A stretch of 64,000 nucleotides of DNA from assembly GCA_903834835.1 (NCBI GenBank), contig CAILKO010000023.1, positions 1 to 64,000 of the forward strand, given 5' to 3'. Positions 54,443 to 63,094 of this stretch are shown piece after piece. The stretch is from an uncultured Pseudomonadota bacterium (lineage in GTDB: Bacteria; Pseudomonadota; Gammaproteobacteria; Burkholderiales; SG8-39). Below the pieces are notes generated by a model that ran no database searches, was not told where the DNA came from, and was given only the letters and a program-made list of their open reading frames with translations. The position numbers and the translations under genes are program-made. Position 1 is the first letter of the stretch. Each line of letters starts with the position of its first letter.

Positions 54443-54901
54443 TCAATTCATCTCGCCCTTGGTGGGCACCGGCAAACGCGCGACAGGAATGCCCTCGTCT
54501 ACCAGTTCCGCGTGCTCTTCAGGGGTTGCGACGCCGCGTATGAGTCGTGCAGGTGCCTCGTTATAGTGAATCCTGCGCGCCTCGTCGGGAAAGCGCGTGC
54601 CGAGATCCTCGGACTTCGTCAGCACTTCGTCCAGGAAGCGCGAGTAGAGCTTCTGGGCGAGCGAAAGCGCATCTGCAGGAGCAGGCGGAGCCTCTGCTGA
54701 ACGGGGCCCAGGCACCTCGGCTCCTCGGCCGGCCGCCCCCACATTGATGCGCGTCGCCGAGGGAATACGCGATACGGACTCGGAACCGCAGGACGGGCAC
54801 GACAACAGCCCACGACTACGCTGACTGTCGTAGTCCCCAACCGATGAGAACCAGCCCTCGAAGCGATGTCCGCTGTCGCACTGAATATCGAACACGATCA
54901 T
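54443..54901 (-). CDS. DUF1178 family protein
   Basis: A 152-residue protein with an N-terminal zinc-ribbon-like part (MIVFDIQCDSGHRFEGWFSS, CPSCGSESV) and the C-terminal DUF1178 helix region AQKLYSRFLDEVLTKSEDLGTRFPDEARRIHYNEAPARLIRGVATPEE. Function is unknown; it is common in Alpha- and Betaproteobacteria. No disruption. Confidence 0.9.
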   Translation of the reverse strand: MIVFDIQCDSGHRFEGWFSSVGDYDSQRSRGLLSCPSCGSESVSRIPSATRINVGAAGRGAEVPGPRSAEAPPAPADALSLAQKLYSRFLDEVLTKSEDLGTRFPDEARRIHYNEAPARLIRGVATPEEHAELVDEGIPVARLPVPTKGEMN

Positions 54902-54961
54902 TTATGCCCCATTTCTCGCACGCCGACCCCGATTAAGAGCCGCGTGTGCCCTGCCGCAGTG

Positions 54962-55738
54962 TTAATCGTACGCGGAACCCGGCGGAAGCCGGTAGTCGAT
55001 CTTGCGCTGGGCCAGCTTCACGACATCGGATCCCGGCCGTTCGCTCGCACGCGGCAGCTGCGCAACGAGGACTTCTGCGCCCGCAGCCCCTGCGCAAAGC
55101 TCAGGCAAACGCTCACCGTGCTCGACTTCGACAATGCTCCAGCGTTGCAGATCTGCCTCGCCCACCGAGGCGCTGCCTGCGCACATCAGGTAGTACTGCC
55201 GACCCGCATCCGCCGATTCGAAAACGGCCTTGGCCCCTGGGCCGAGCCAGATGCCCTTGATCTGGGCGCCATCCGCAGTTTCGACCAGCGTCGCAGTATG
55301 GGACACCCCTGCACCTTGTGCGGGTCTCGCCGGAAAAGACCCCGTGATATTGCGACCGGGAAGACCCGGCAGAAGATGCCGGGATGCCGGCATCGGAAAG
55401 AATGCCCCCGCCGCTGCAGCGCGGATCGTCAGAAAGGAGATGCCCTCCTCTTGGCTCACGATGGGTCCGTACGGCGTATACGCATCCGCGTAGTGGAATG
55501 ACACCGGCTCCGCCGCTTCGCTGCCCAGGTGCCCGCCGCCGCGGAGCACGATCTGGAACTGGTCGACATCATGAAAATGAGGCTCGATCCGGGACCCAGG
55601 CTCGAACAACTCCACCATGAATACCTGGGGACCCTCGCAATAGCCCGCCGCCTCGCCGATATACGCGCGAAACTGAATGCGCTGCGGACCCGTCTGGATC
55701 ACCTTGAGACGTGTCTCGTCATAGTGAACTATTCGCAT
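54962..55738 (-). CDS. Two-domain cupin-like protein
   Basis: A 258-residue protein. The first half has VELFEPGSRIEPHFHDVDQFQIVLRGGGHLGS, a cupin metal site (H-x-H...Q), and the second half appears to be a degenerate cupin repeat (IKGIWLGPGAKAVFESADAGRQYYLMCAGSASVGE) without metal ligands. The role is unknown. It stands 74 bases downstream of tRNA-Leu on the same strand. Confidence 0.65.
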   Translation of the reverse strand: MRIVHYDETRLKVIQTGPQRIQFRAYIGEAAGYCEGPQVFMVELFEPGSRIEPHFHDVDQFQIVLRGGGHLGSEAAEPVSFHYADAYTPYGPIVSQEEGISFLTIRAAAAGAFFPMPASRHLLPGLPGRNITGSFPARPAQGAGVSHTATLVETADGAQIKGIWLGPGAKAVFESADAGRQYYLMCAGSASVGEADLQRWSIVEVEHGERLPELCAGAAGAEVLVAQLPRASERPGSDVVKLAQRKIDYRLPPGSAYD

Positions 55739-55762
55739 GCCATCCTCCCCGATCCCGAACTG

Positions 55763-55792
55763 CCTGACCTGCGCGCTGTACCGCAGGTCAGG
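55763..55792 (-). terminator. Strong hairpin after tRNA-Leu
   Basis: Perfect 11-bp GC-rich stem CCTGACCTGCG/CGCAGGTCAGG with an 8-base loop, 19 bases past the tRNA-Leu CCA end on the minus strand. No U-run follows, so it may be a weak or factor-assisted terminator, or a structure in the leader of the cupin gene that starts at 55738. Confidence 0.45.
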
Positions 55793-55811
55793 TCTGACAT
55801 GACGCCTGCCC

Positions 55812-55898
55812 TGGTGCCCGGGAAGGGACTCGAACCCATACGGCCTTGCGGCCAGGGGATTTTAAGTCCCCTGTGTCTACCAGTTTCACCACCCGGGC
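55812..55898 (-). tRNA. tRNA-Leu (anticodon TAA)
   Basis: An 87-base tRNA with CCA encoded (55814-55812). The acceptor stem GCCCGGG pairs with CCCGGGC, the T-arm carries GGTTCGAGTCC, there is a long variable arm as expected for leucine, and the anticodon loop reads ACTTAAAAT with TAA in the middle. It corresponds to leuZ of the glyW-cysT-leuZ array. Confidence 0.95.
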
Positions 55899-56112
55899 AT
55901 GCCATGTAGCGCGTCGCCTGTGTGACGCCTGCGGTAGTTTAGGCCAAGCACGGACAGAGCCCAGCATGGGCCCTGCCCTTCTCAGAACGCCGATCACACA
56001 AGCCCAGGGCGAGAGGGCGAGCTTCGCAGGTGCGAACGATTGAACGACGTCGGTAGGAGATTAAAATCTACCGCGCGTTGAGGGACTGATCTGCAGACCG
56101 TAAGGCGTCAGC

Positions 56113-56961
56113 TCAAATGGAATCACTTCGCGTGTGACGGGCCACGTCCCGATACGCAACGAGCGTCGTGCCCGCAAGCTGTTGCCGGCGCAGCACTCTT
56201 CTTTCGCCCGGGTCGAAATCCGTCCGCGCATGCTGGACGGCAAGATTGTCCCAGGCCACCAGATCGCCCGGTTGCCAGACATGCTCGTAGACGTGTTCCG
56301 GCCGCTCCATCTCGTGCAACAGGTCCGCGATGAGGACCCTGCTCTGCACCGCGGGCAGCCCGACAATCGAATCCGCCATGAGTCGATTGCAGATGAGTAG
56401 CGGCGCACCGGTTATCGGGTGAGCGATGACCAGCGGGTGCACATATCGAGGACCTTCCACGTGTCCCGAGGCCCGTTCCACCGCGCCGTACTGGTGGGTA
56501 AACAGCAGATCGTAGGAGAGTATCTCGCGCTGCAGCGCTTCGGGAAGTGCGCGGTAGGCACGGGCGGTACTGCAGAATTTCGTGTTTCCGCCCTGGGACG
56601 GAACCTCGATGGCGTAGAGAAACGACGCGCGTGCCGGGTCGGGTGCATAGCATCCGTCGTGGTGGAACAGCATCTCTCCCGCGGGAAATTCGCCTGCAAT
56701 ACCATCCACGGTGACGTTGCCGACGTAGATGAATTCCGATCCAGCCCTGGACCCGGCACGCGTCCGAAGCAGCGGTCCGAAATTGCATGCAAAGGCGCTC
56801 TGGGCATCGAGCGTGAGGGACTGGCCGCGAAAGACGAGAACCCCTCCTGCATCCCAGGCCCGGGCGAGCAAGGCGATCTCGTCTGTGGTCAGCGCGCTCG
56901 ACAGATCGAGGCCGCTTACCTCCACGCCGACGGAGGGGGTGAGTTCGCGCAGGGTCATCAT
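56113..56961 (-). CDS. TauD/TfdA-family 2-oxoglutarate dioxygenase
   Basis: A 282-residue Fe(II)/2-oxoglutarate dioxygenase. The iron ligands are HHDG (H-x-D) near 108 and the distal histidine in VQHARTDF, with the 2-oxoglutarate arginine in RRVLRRQQ. Substrates in the family include taurine, other sulfonates and aryloxyacids. The start is one of two adjacent ATGs (56961, 56958). It lies 10 bases after the cysteine-dioxygenase-like gene; the two form a unit inserted between two tRNA genes. Confidence 0.9.
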   Translation of the reverse strand: MMTLRELTPSVGVEVSGLDLSSALTTDEIALLARAWDAGGVLVFRGQSLTLDAQSAFACNFGPLLRTRAGSRAGSEFIYVGNVTVDGIAGEFPAGEMLFHHDGCYAPDPARASFLYAIEVPSQGGNTKFCSTARAYRALPEALQREILSYDLLFTHQYGAVERASGHVEGPRYVHPLVIAHPITGAPLLICNRLMADSIVGLPAVQSRVLIADLLHEMERPEHVYEHVWQPGDLVAWDNLAVQHARTDFDPGERRVLRRQQLAGTTLVAYRDVARHTRSDSI

Positions 56962-56971
56962 TGTCAGGCTG

Positions 56972-57553
56972 CTACTCCAGGAGGACCGGAACCTGAGCGG
57001 GTCCGGGTCGGCGCTCGACCTTGCAGGATTCAAGATCGTAGATGGCGTGCAGCGCGCGTCCTGTTTTGTGACTACGCACGATGATCGCGACCGTCCTGCC
57101 GGATGCGGCATTCTCCGCATGGGCCTCGTACGGTCCGATCAGATCGACAAATCCGGGCTGGACGATCGTGTCACTGGTCCGCTCGAGGCGAGCCTGCTTG
57201 GCGTAGCGATCACCTTCCACGATGCGGTAGCGAACGATGCGCTCGGTCCCTTCGATCACGCCGTAGGCAGTCCAGGTATGCGCGTGGTCGTGCGGCCGGA
57301 CCAGGCCGCCCTGAGCCTTGACGAGCGAATTGATCACGAACCCGTATTCAGGATCCTCGTAGAGCAGCAGGTTCGTCGTGGTGGTATACCCGTTCCCGTG
57401 GGTATCGGTCCAACCCGCAGCGCATGCCCGAAGCTCGGGGTCGCCTAGGAGCGCAGGCACCAGCCGTGCTATCTCCGCCCAGCGCTCTTCAGCGGTTCCC
57501 GCGCCGGCGAGCACAGAACGTGCCGCGGCAGCGAAACGTACGATCGAATGCAT
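56972..57553 (-). CDS. Cysteine dioxygenase-like (thiol dioxygenase) cupin
   Basis: A 193-residue protein. FVINSLVKAQGGLVRPHDHAHTWTAYGVIEGTERIVRY contains the H-x-H iron ligands of the cysteine/3-mercaptopropionate dioxygenase cupin, and a third histidine lies in IGPYEAHAEN. It would oxidise a thiol to the sulfinate. A TauD-like dioxygenase follows directly, which suggests stepwise organosulfur catabolism. The ATG at 57553 is used instead of the upstream 57571. Confidence 0.78.
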   Translation of the reverse strand: MHSIVRFAAAARSVLAGAGTAEERWAEIARLVPALLGDPELRACAAGWTDTHGNGYTTTTNLLLYEDPEYGFVINSLVKAQGGLVRPHDHAHTWTAYGVIEGTERIVRYRIVEGDRYAKQARLERTSDTIVQPGFVDLIGPYEAHAENAASGRTVAIIVRSHKTGRALHAIYDLESCKVERRPGPAQVPVLLE

Positions 57554-57636
57554 AGTCCCCCCTGACCGCATGCTGGCAGACTATGCTGCTTCGGTCAAAA
57601 GCAAACTGGCGGGAAATCCGAAATCGCGGGAGACGT

Positions 57637-57710
57637 TGGAGGCGGGGGTCGGAATCGAACCGGCGTCCACGGCTTTGCAGGCCGCTGCATGACCACTCTG
57701 CCACCCCGCC
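57637..57710 (-). tRNA. tRNA-Cys (anticodon GCA)
   Basis: A 74-base tRNA with encoded CCA (57639-57637) and discriminator U. Acceptor GGCGGGG pairs with CCCCGCC, the anticodon loop reads CCTGCAAAG with GCA, and the T-loop is GGTTCGATTCC. It lies 65 bases downstream of tRNA-Gly, matching cysT of the enterobacterial array. Confidence 0.96.
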
Positions 57711-57775
57711 CAAGGTCCCGCTTGGTGATTCCGGAGCGGCTGGGAAGCGCCCGTCGAGCACGTGCGCTCACAAAC

Positions 57776-57851
57776 TGGAGCGGGAAAGGAGGTTCGAACT
57801 CCCGACCTCAACCTTGGCAAGGTTGCGCTCTACCAACTGAGCTATTCCCGC
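57776..57851 (-). tRNA. tRNA-Gly (anticodon GCC)
   Basis: A 76-base tRNA with encoded CCA (57778-57776). Acceptor GCGGGAA pairs with TTCCCGC, the D-arm is AGCTCAGTTGGTAGAGC, the anticodon loop CTTGCCAAG has GCC, and the T-arm is GAGTTCGAACCTC. It lies 33 bases after pgsA, as glyW does in Escherichia coli. Confidence 0.97.
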
Positions 57852-57884
57852 GTAGGCCGACATTATATGGAATTCCAGGCAGAA

Positions 57885-58472
57885 CTAAAAGCCCCTTTCC
57901 GAACGGGCGTGCGGGTATGCCATCCGCAGGTAGAACAGCATCGAGATAACGGTCAGAATCGCCGAGATATTTATCAGGATCGTTCCGAGTATCTGGGTCG
58001 TCTCCGCAGCCATCAGCATTGGAACTTCTGCGCTGAAAAGGAGCAGCGGGATAGCGATCATCTGGCTGGCCGTTTTGATTTTTCCGATAAAGGCCACGGC
58101 GACGCTCTTACCCTGACCGATCTGCGCCATCCACTCCCGTAGCGCGGAAATCGCGATTTCTCGCCCAACGATCACCAGCGCCACGGCGGCCTCGACCCGC
58201 CCGAGCTGCAGAAGTATCAGCAGCGCACCGGTAACCATCAACTTGTCTGCGACGGGGTCGAGGAAAGCGCCGAATGCAGACGTCTGATTAAGACGGCGCG
58301 CGAGATAGCCGTCCAGCCAGTCCGTAACAGCTGCGACTACGAAAATTGCTGTGGACGCTAGGTCCTTTCCGGCGAGTGTCATCACGGAGTCAGGCAGATA
58401 GTAGAGTCCCACAAGCAGCGGGATCGAAATGATACGAAGCAACGTCAGGAGATTCGGTATCGTGAGCTTCAT
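57885..58472 (-). CDS. pgsA: CDP-diacylglycerol-glycerol-3-phosphate 3-phosphatidyltransferase
   Basis: A 195-residue membrane enzyme with the CDP-alcohol phosphotransferase motif D-G-x2-A-R-x8-G-x3-D-x3-D, visible from DWLDGYLARR to GAFLDPVADKL. It makes phosphatidylglycerophosphate. Its ATG overlaps the uvrC stop (ATGA), and tRNA genes follow, the classical uvrC-pgsA-tRNA layout. Confidence 0.96.
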   Translation of the reverse strand: MKLTIPNLLTLLRIISIPLLVGLYYLPDSVMTLAGKDLASTAIFVVAAVTDWLDGYLARRLNQTSAFGAFLDPVADKLMVTGALLILLQLGRVEAAVALVIVGREIAISALREWMAQIGQGKSVAVAFIGKIKTASQMIAIPLLLFSAEVPMLMAAETTQILGTILINISAILTVISMLFYLRMAYPHARSERGF

Positions 58473-60295
58473 GTCGTGGCTCCCGCATCGTGGAGGAAAT
58501 TGTGTATCTGCATCGCAAGCGAACGGCCGATTCCCTCGACCGCGGCAATTTCATCCACTGCGGCGGCCTGCAGCCCCTGCAGACCGCCGAAATGCGCAAG
58601 GAGACTCTGCCTCCGCCGATTGCCTACTCCCGGAATCTCCAGCAGCACGGATGTCTGCCGTAGCTTCGATCGTCTGGCACGATGTCCTACGATTGCGAAC
58701 CGGTGTGCTTCATCCCGGATAGTCTGAATCAGCAATAGGCCGGGGTGGCTCGGAGCCAGACGGATCACCCTTCCGTCAGACTCAAGGATCAGCTGTTCCA
58801 TGCCCGCTTTTCTTTCCGGCCCCTTGGCAATGCCGACGATGAGTACCTCGTTCAGGCCGAGTTCTGCGAGCGCATCCCGTGCAGATGCCACCTGCCCCTT
58901 GCCACCATCGATAAGGACCAGATCCGGCAGGCGCGCATCCTCTGCGGAAAGACGGCTGTAACGCCGTGAAAGCGCCTGACGCATTGCCGCGTAGTCGTCC
59001 CCGCCTTCTATGCCGGCGATATTGAACCGGCGATACTGATCGTTCTTCATTCCGGTTGCGTCGAAAACTACGCAGGAGGCGACCGTTGCTTCACCCATCG
59101 TGTGACTGATATCGAAGCACTCGATTCGTTGAACGAATTCCGGCAGTTCGAGCGCTTCCCGCATCGATGCAAGACGCGCCTCCTGAGTACCTCGCTCACT
59201 CATTCGTTGCGACAACGCCAGATGCGCATTCTTTAGCGCCATGTCAAGCCACACCTTGCGCTCCCCCTGGATCGGAGTCACGATCTTAACGAGCGAAGCG
59301 TCTGCGCCCGGCGTCGACAACTCCAGCTCGGTGCTGTCCAGTTGAGCATTGGTGATGACTAGCGGCGGCATCGGCTGAATCGCGTAGTGCTGATTGAGAA
59401 ATGCGATCACGACGTCGTCTCTCCCTGCCTCGCGCACGTTCTGCGGAAAGAAGCTGCGGTCACCCACGTGGCGCCCGCCACGAATCATCGCAAGGTTTAC
59501 GCAGAAGGCTTGCCCCTCCTCGGCGCAGCCGACTACGTCGGCATCGCCACCCCGGGCGCTCTCAACGTACTGCCGTGCCTGCACCTGTGTAATTGCCTTG
59601 ATCTTGTCGCGCAACACTGCGGCCTGCTCGAATCGCAATGCGGCGGACGCTTCATGCATGCTCGCGGTAAGAACCCGCGCGACCTCTGCATGCCGACCGG
59701 TAAGCAGCAGGTTCGCGTTCTGAACGTCCTCAGCGTACAACTCCGGCGAAATTTCCCCGGTGCAGGGCGCGCTGCACCGCTCAATCTGATGCAGAAGGCA
59801 AGGCCTTGAGCGATTCTCGAACACACTGTTCTCGCACGTGCGCAAACGGAAAATTCGTTGCAGCAGCTGAATCGACTCGCGAACCGCATTCGAATGCGGG
59901 TAAGGTCCGAAGTACTGATGGGTGCGCACCTTTGCGCCCCGGTGGAAGCCAAGTCTGGGATACCTGTCCCCTGTGATCATAAGATAGGGGTAGGACTTGT
60001 CGTCTCTGAACAGTATGTTGTAGCGCGGAGCAAGGCTTTTGATGAAATTGTTTTCGAGCAGCAAAGCCTCGGCCTCAGACCTGACAACGGTGGTCTCGAT
60101 GCCGCTGATCTGGGCGACCATCGCAGCGATGCGCGGACTCAGGCCGGACTTCCTGAAGTAAGAGCCAACGCGCTTCTTTAGGTTTTTCGCCTTTCCTACG
60201 TAGAGCACCTCGGCGCCGGAACCAAGCATCCGATAGACGCCGGGCAATCCGGGCAGTCGCGCAACAAATGCCTTGGCGTCGAAGTCTTCTGGCAT
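58469..60295 (-). CDS. uvrC: Excinuclease ABC subunit C
   Basis: A 608-residue nuclease: the GIY-YIG domain (GVYRMLGSGAEVLYVGKAKNLKKRV), the Cys-containing region CLLHQIERCSAPCTGEIS, a UVR motif around residue 215, the RNase H-like UvrC domain (FDISHTMGEATVASCVVFD, LVLIDGGKGQVASA) and C-terminal HhH repeats (LLEIPGVGNRRRQSLLAHFGG). It makes both incisions in nucleotide excision repair. Divergent from efp with an 81-base gap containing GAATC/GATTC half-sites and a TAGAAT hexamer. Confidence 0.97.
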   Translation of the reverse strand: MPEDFDAKAFVARLPGLPGVYRMLGSGAEVLYVGKAKNLKKRVGSYFRKSGLSPRIAAMVAQISGIETTVVRSEAEALLLENNFIKSLAPRYNILFRDDKSYPYLMITGDRYPRLGFHRGAKVRTHQYFGPYPHSNAVRESIQLLQRIFRLRTCENSVFENRSRPCLLHQIERCSAPCTGEISPELYAEDVQNANLLLTGRHAEVARVLTASMHEASAALRFEQAAVLRDKIKAITQVQARQYVESARGGDADVVGCAEEGQAFCVNLAMIRGGRHVGDRSFFPQNVREAGRDDVVIAFLNQHYAIQPMPPLVITNAQLDSTELELSTPGADASLVKIVTPIQGERKVWLDMALKNAHLALSQRMSERGTQEARLASMREALELPEFVQRIECFDISHTMGEATVASCVVFDATGMKNDQYRRFNIAGIEGGDDYAAMRQALSRRYSRLSAEDARLPDLVLIDGGKGQVASARDALAELGLNEVLIVGIAKGPERKAGMEQLILESDGRVIRLAPSHPGLLLIQTIRDEAHRFAIVGHRARRSKLRQTSVLLEIPGVGNRRRQSLLAHFGGLQGLQAAAVDEIAAVEGIGRSLAMQIHNFLHDAGATT

Positions 60296-60376
60296 GATTT
60301 GAATCCGATCGATTCTATCGGCAGGCGACTGATTACGTGTAGAATTTTCGCCTCACGAAATCCTTGAGCAGAGCAA

Positions 60377-60943
60377 ATGGCGAAAGTTTCCGCAGTCGAG
60401 ATCCGTGTTGGCAACCTTCTTGAGTGGGACAAGCGTGTCTGGCGCGTGCTGAAGTGTTACCACGTCCACGTGGGTGGGCGCGGCGGTGCATTCATGCAGG
60501 TCGAGATGAAGGACATCGAAGGAAGTACCAAGACGAACCAGAGATTTCGCACCGAGGACAAGGTGGAGCGCGCGTTTGTCGAACCGCGCGAAATGGAGTT
60601 CCTGTACCAGGACGGCGAAAACTACGTGTTCATGGACCAGCAGAATTATGAACAGCTCTCACTAGCCGGGGATTTTCTCGAAGGACAGGCGGGTTTCCTC
60701 CTCCCGAACACCGAAGTTCAGATCAACTTTTACAACGGTCGTTCTATCGGTGTGGAACTTCCGCCCTCCGTGGTTCTGGCGGTCTCGGATACGGAACCTG
60801 GGATCAAAAACGCGTCCGCGACCAACAGTTTCAAGCCGGCGATCATGGAAACGGGAATCAGCGTTCTGGTGCCGCCGTTTGTAAACATCGGCGATCGCAT
60901 CAAGATCAACACCAACGACGGCAGCTACATCGAGCGAGCCTAG
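60377..60943 (+). CDS. efp: Elongation factor P with arginine at the loop tip
   Basis: A 188-residue three-domain EF-P that relieves ribosome stalling at polyproline. The domain I loop reads VGGRGGAF, with Arg35 where lysine-type EF-Ps have the modified Lys in P-G-K-G-x-A. Its neighbourhood (QVEMKDIEGSTKTNQRFRTEDKVER, NGRSIGVELPPSV, VPPFVNIGDRIKI) resembles lysine-type proteins rather than the S-G-R-N-A-A rhamnosylated type. Neither earP nor epmA/epmB is in the window. It overlaps the nagZ stop by 4 bases, convergently. Confidence 0.95.
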   Translation: MAKVSAVEIRVGNLLEWDKRVWRVLKCYHVHVGGRGGAFMQVEMKDIEGSTKTNQRFRTEDKVERAFVEPREMEFLYQDGENYVFMDQQNYEQLSLAGDFLEGQAGFLLPNTEVQINFYNGRSIGVELPPSVVLAVSDTEPGIKNASATNSFKPAIMETGISVLVPPFVNIGDRIKINTNDGSYIERA

Positions 60944-61962
60944 GCGGCCTCAGCCCGGAACAGCCGGCTCAGAAGATCGCGACCGGCTGCGTATCGTTTT
61001 GAATTGATCGGCGCCTCTGACCGCGCCCCCCTGACGAGACCAAGGTCGCGCTCAGGTTCTCCCGGAATATCCTCGACCGAAGCGAGCAACGCGCCTTGCT
61101 CCAGCGGACGGTTGCAGAAGATAAGGAGATCGCAGCCCGCAGACAGGGCGGCGCGCGCCCTTGAATCGATTTCCCCCGCAGCCATGGCACCCTCCATTGC
61201 GAGATCATCGCTGAATATGATCCCTTCGAAATTGAGGCGCTTGCGCAACACATCCTGCAGCCAGAATTTAGAGAAACCGGCGGGTGTCGAAGAAGACTTT
61301 AAGTACAGGACATGCGCTGGCATCACTGCCGCGAGTCCGGCATCGATTGCATCCCGATACGGTTCGATATCCGCAGTCTCGATCTGCCTGTAGTCCCGCT
61401 CGTCGATCGGCAGCGCGACATGCGAATCCGCCTCCACGTAGCCGTGCCCTGGGAAGTGCTTTCCGACTGCGGGCATTCCCGCATCGCGCAGTCCGCGTAT
61501 TAGCGCCGCACCGAGTACGCCCACGACGTGTGGATCCGAGTGAAACGCGCGATCGCCTATGATGGCCGACCTGCCGAAGTCGAGATCGAGCACAGGGGTG
61601 AAGCTGAGGTCCAGTCCCACAGCGGATAGTTCCGCGCCGATCAGGAAGCCCACCTCGCCCGCTGCCGTGCGGGCAAGTTCGGGATCTGAAGTCCAGAGCC
61701 GACCGATCGCACCCATAGGCGGAATCCTGGTAAAGCCATCCCTGAACCGCTGGACCCGTCCGCCCTCGTGATCCACGCAAAGAATCAGGTCCTCGCGAAG
61801 ATCCGTCAGCTGGCGCGTCAATTGTCGAAGCTGCTCACGGTTCGCATAATTACGCGAAAACAAGATAACGCCAGCTACGCAGGCGTGCTCCAGAATTCGA
61901 AGCTCTTCAGCGGTCGCGACATACCCGCCGATATCGAGTATCACTCTGCGTTGAAGGCTCAA
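60940..61962 (-). CDS. nagZ: Beta-N-acetylhexosaminidase NagZ (GH3)
   Basis: A 340-residue cytosolic glycosidase: LCVDHEGGRVQRFRDGF, KHFPGHGYVEADSHVALP (the catalytic-loop His/Asp) and FEGIIFSDDLAMEGA (nucleophile Asp). It removes GlcNAc from recycled muropeptides. The start is TTG at 61962, overlapping the acpS stop. Last gene of the recO-pdxJ-acpS-nagZ operon. Confidence 0.94.
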   Translation of the reverse strand: MSLQRRVILDIGGYVATAEELRILEHACVAGVILFSRNYANREQLRQLTRQLTDLREDLILCVDHEGGRVQRFRDGFTRIPPMGAIGRLWTSDPELARTAAGEVGFLIGAELSAVGLDLSFTPVLDLDFGRSAIIGDRAFHSDPHVVGVLGAALIRGLRDAGMPAVGKHFPGHGYVEADSHVALPIDERDYRQIETADIEPYRDAIDAGLAAVMPAHVLYLKSSSTPAGFSKFWLQDVLRKRLNFEGIIFSDDLAMEGAMAAGEIDSRARAALSAGCDLLIFCNRPLEQGALLASVEDIPGEPERDLGLVRGARSEAPINSKRYAAGRDLLSRLFRAEAA

Positions 61963-62342
61963 GCGAGGCGCTCCAGAATCACCGTTGCACTGGCGAGATC
62001 TCGCTCGTCGCTCAACGCAACATGCGCTTGTGATATGCCCATGGATCGCATCTCCTCACGCAGAGGGTCCGAGAAGTTCAGTTCCGGCTTTCCCATAGCG
62101 GTGTTCGTAATCCACACCGCCTTCCAGGTGGCCGGCGCGCGCATCCCGGTCCCCATCGCCTTGCCAAAGGCTTCCTTTGCCGCAAAGCGTTTGGCGAGGA
62201 ACGCCTCCCCACGACGATTCATTCCGTAGGAACGTATTTCCTCTTCCGTGAAGACCTTTCTCAGGAATCGATCTCCGTATGCGGCGAGAACGGCACCGAT
62301 GCGTGACACATGAACAATATCGTGGCCGACTCCGTATATCAT
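61959..62342 (-). CDS. acpS: Holo-[acyl-carrier-protein] synthase
   Basis: A 127-residue phosphopantetheinyl transferase with GVGHDIVHVSRI (Mg-binding Asp) and FLAKRFAAKEAFGKAMGTG (K-E-A motif). It activates acyl carrier protein. The ATG overlaps the pdxJ stop (ATGA). Confidence 0.95.
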   Translation of the reverse strand: MIYGVGHDIVHVSRIGAVLAAYGDRFLRKVFTEEEIRSYGMNRRGEAFLAKRFAAKEAFGKAMGTGMRAPATWKAVWITNTAMGKPELNFSDPLREEMRSMGISQAHVALSDERDLASATVILERLA

Positions 62343-63094
62343 CGCCCGCCCCCCCCGCTCTCCTGAATCAGATTCCTCATCTCCCGTACTGCCGCACGGA
62401 CCCCAACGAAAATAGATCTGCTGATGATCGAATGGCCGATGTGAAGTTCCCGCAGACCCGCAATACCTGCGATACATGCCACATTCGAGTAGTTCAGAGC
62501 ATGACCCGCATTGAACGTCATCCCTGCATCCTGAATCATGCGCCCCGCCCGTCGAATCCTGTCAACTTCCTCCAGGACGCGCGGGTCATCCGGATTGTTC
62601 GCGCTAGCGTGGAACAGGCGGGCATAGTTCCCCGTGTGAATTTCGCAGACGGATGCTCCGAGCCTTGCTGCGGCATCGATCTGACTCTCGTCGGCCTCAA
62701 TGAACACGGATGTCGTAATGCCTGCATTCTTTAGCGCGGCAATCACGCCCTTCAGCGACGCCTGGTGTCGTTCTACATCCAGACCGCCTTCCGTCGTAAT
62801 TTCCTGCCTTCCTTCCGGCACCAGCATCGCGAGCCTGGGTTGCACCTGCACCGCAATGTCGACCATTTCCTGAACGGGGGCCATCTCGAGATTCAAGGGT
62901 ACGTGAACGGTTTCCTTGAGTCGCCGGACATCATCGTCGTTAATATGGCGCCTGTCCTCTCTAAGGTGGACCGTAATTCCATCCGCCCCTCCCAGCTGCG
63001 CCTCCATCGCCGCCCATACGGGATCAGGCTCGAAAGTGCGGCGAGCCTGTCGTACCGTGGCAACATGGTCGATGTTTACGCTCAAACAAGTCAC
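62339..63094 (-). CDS. pdxJ: Pyridoxine 5'-phosphate synthase
   Basis: A 251-residue TIM barrel: LSVNIDHVATVRQAR, GADGITVHLREDRRHI, EMAPVQEM and GHALNYSNV are the PdxJ signatures. It condenses 1-deoxyxylulose 5-phosphate with 3-amino-2-oxopropyl phosphate in vitamin B6 synthesis. GTG start at 63094 overlapping the recO stop (GTGA). Confidence 0.96.
   Translation of the reverse strand: MTCLSVNIDHVATVRQARRTFEPDPVWAAMEAQLGGADGITVHLREDRRHINDDDVRRLKETVHVPLNLEMAPVQEMVDIAVQVQPRLAMLVPEGRQEITTEGGLDVERHQASLKGVIAALKNAGITTSVFIEADESQIDAAARLGASVCEIHTGNYARLFHASANNPDDPRVLEEVDRIRRAGRMIQDAGMTFNAGHALNYSNVACIAGIAGLRELHIGHSIISRSIFVGVRAAVREMRNLIQESGGGGR

Noticed and set aside
60299-60320. GAATC/GATTC half-sites between uvrC and efp as the same element as the ygfZ-mltG palindrome
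   Set aside because: Spacing differs (5 bases versus 1) and short half-sites of this kind can arise by chance; TAGAAT near 60339 is more simply an efp -10.
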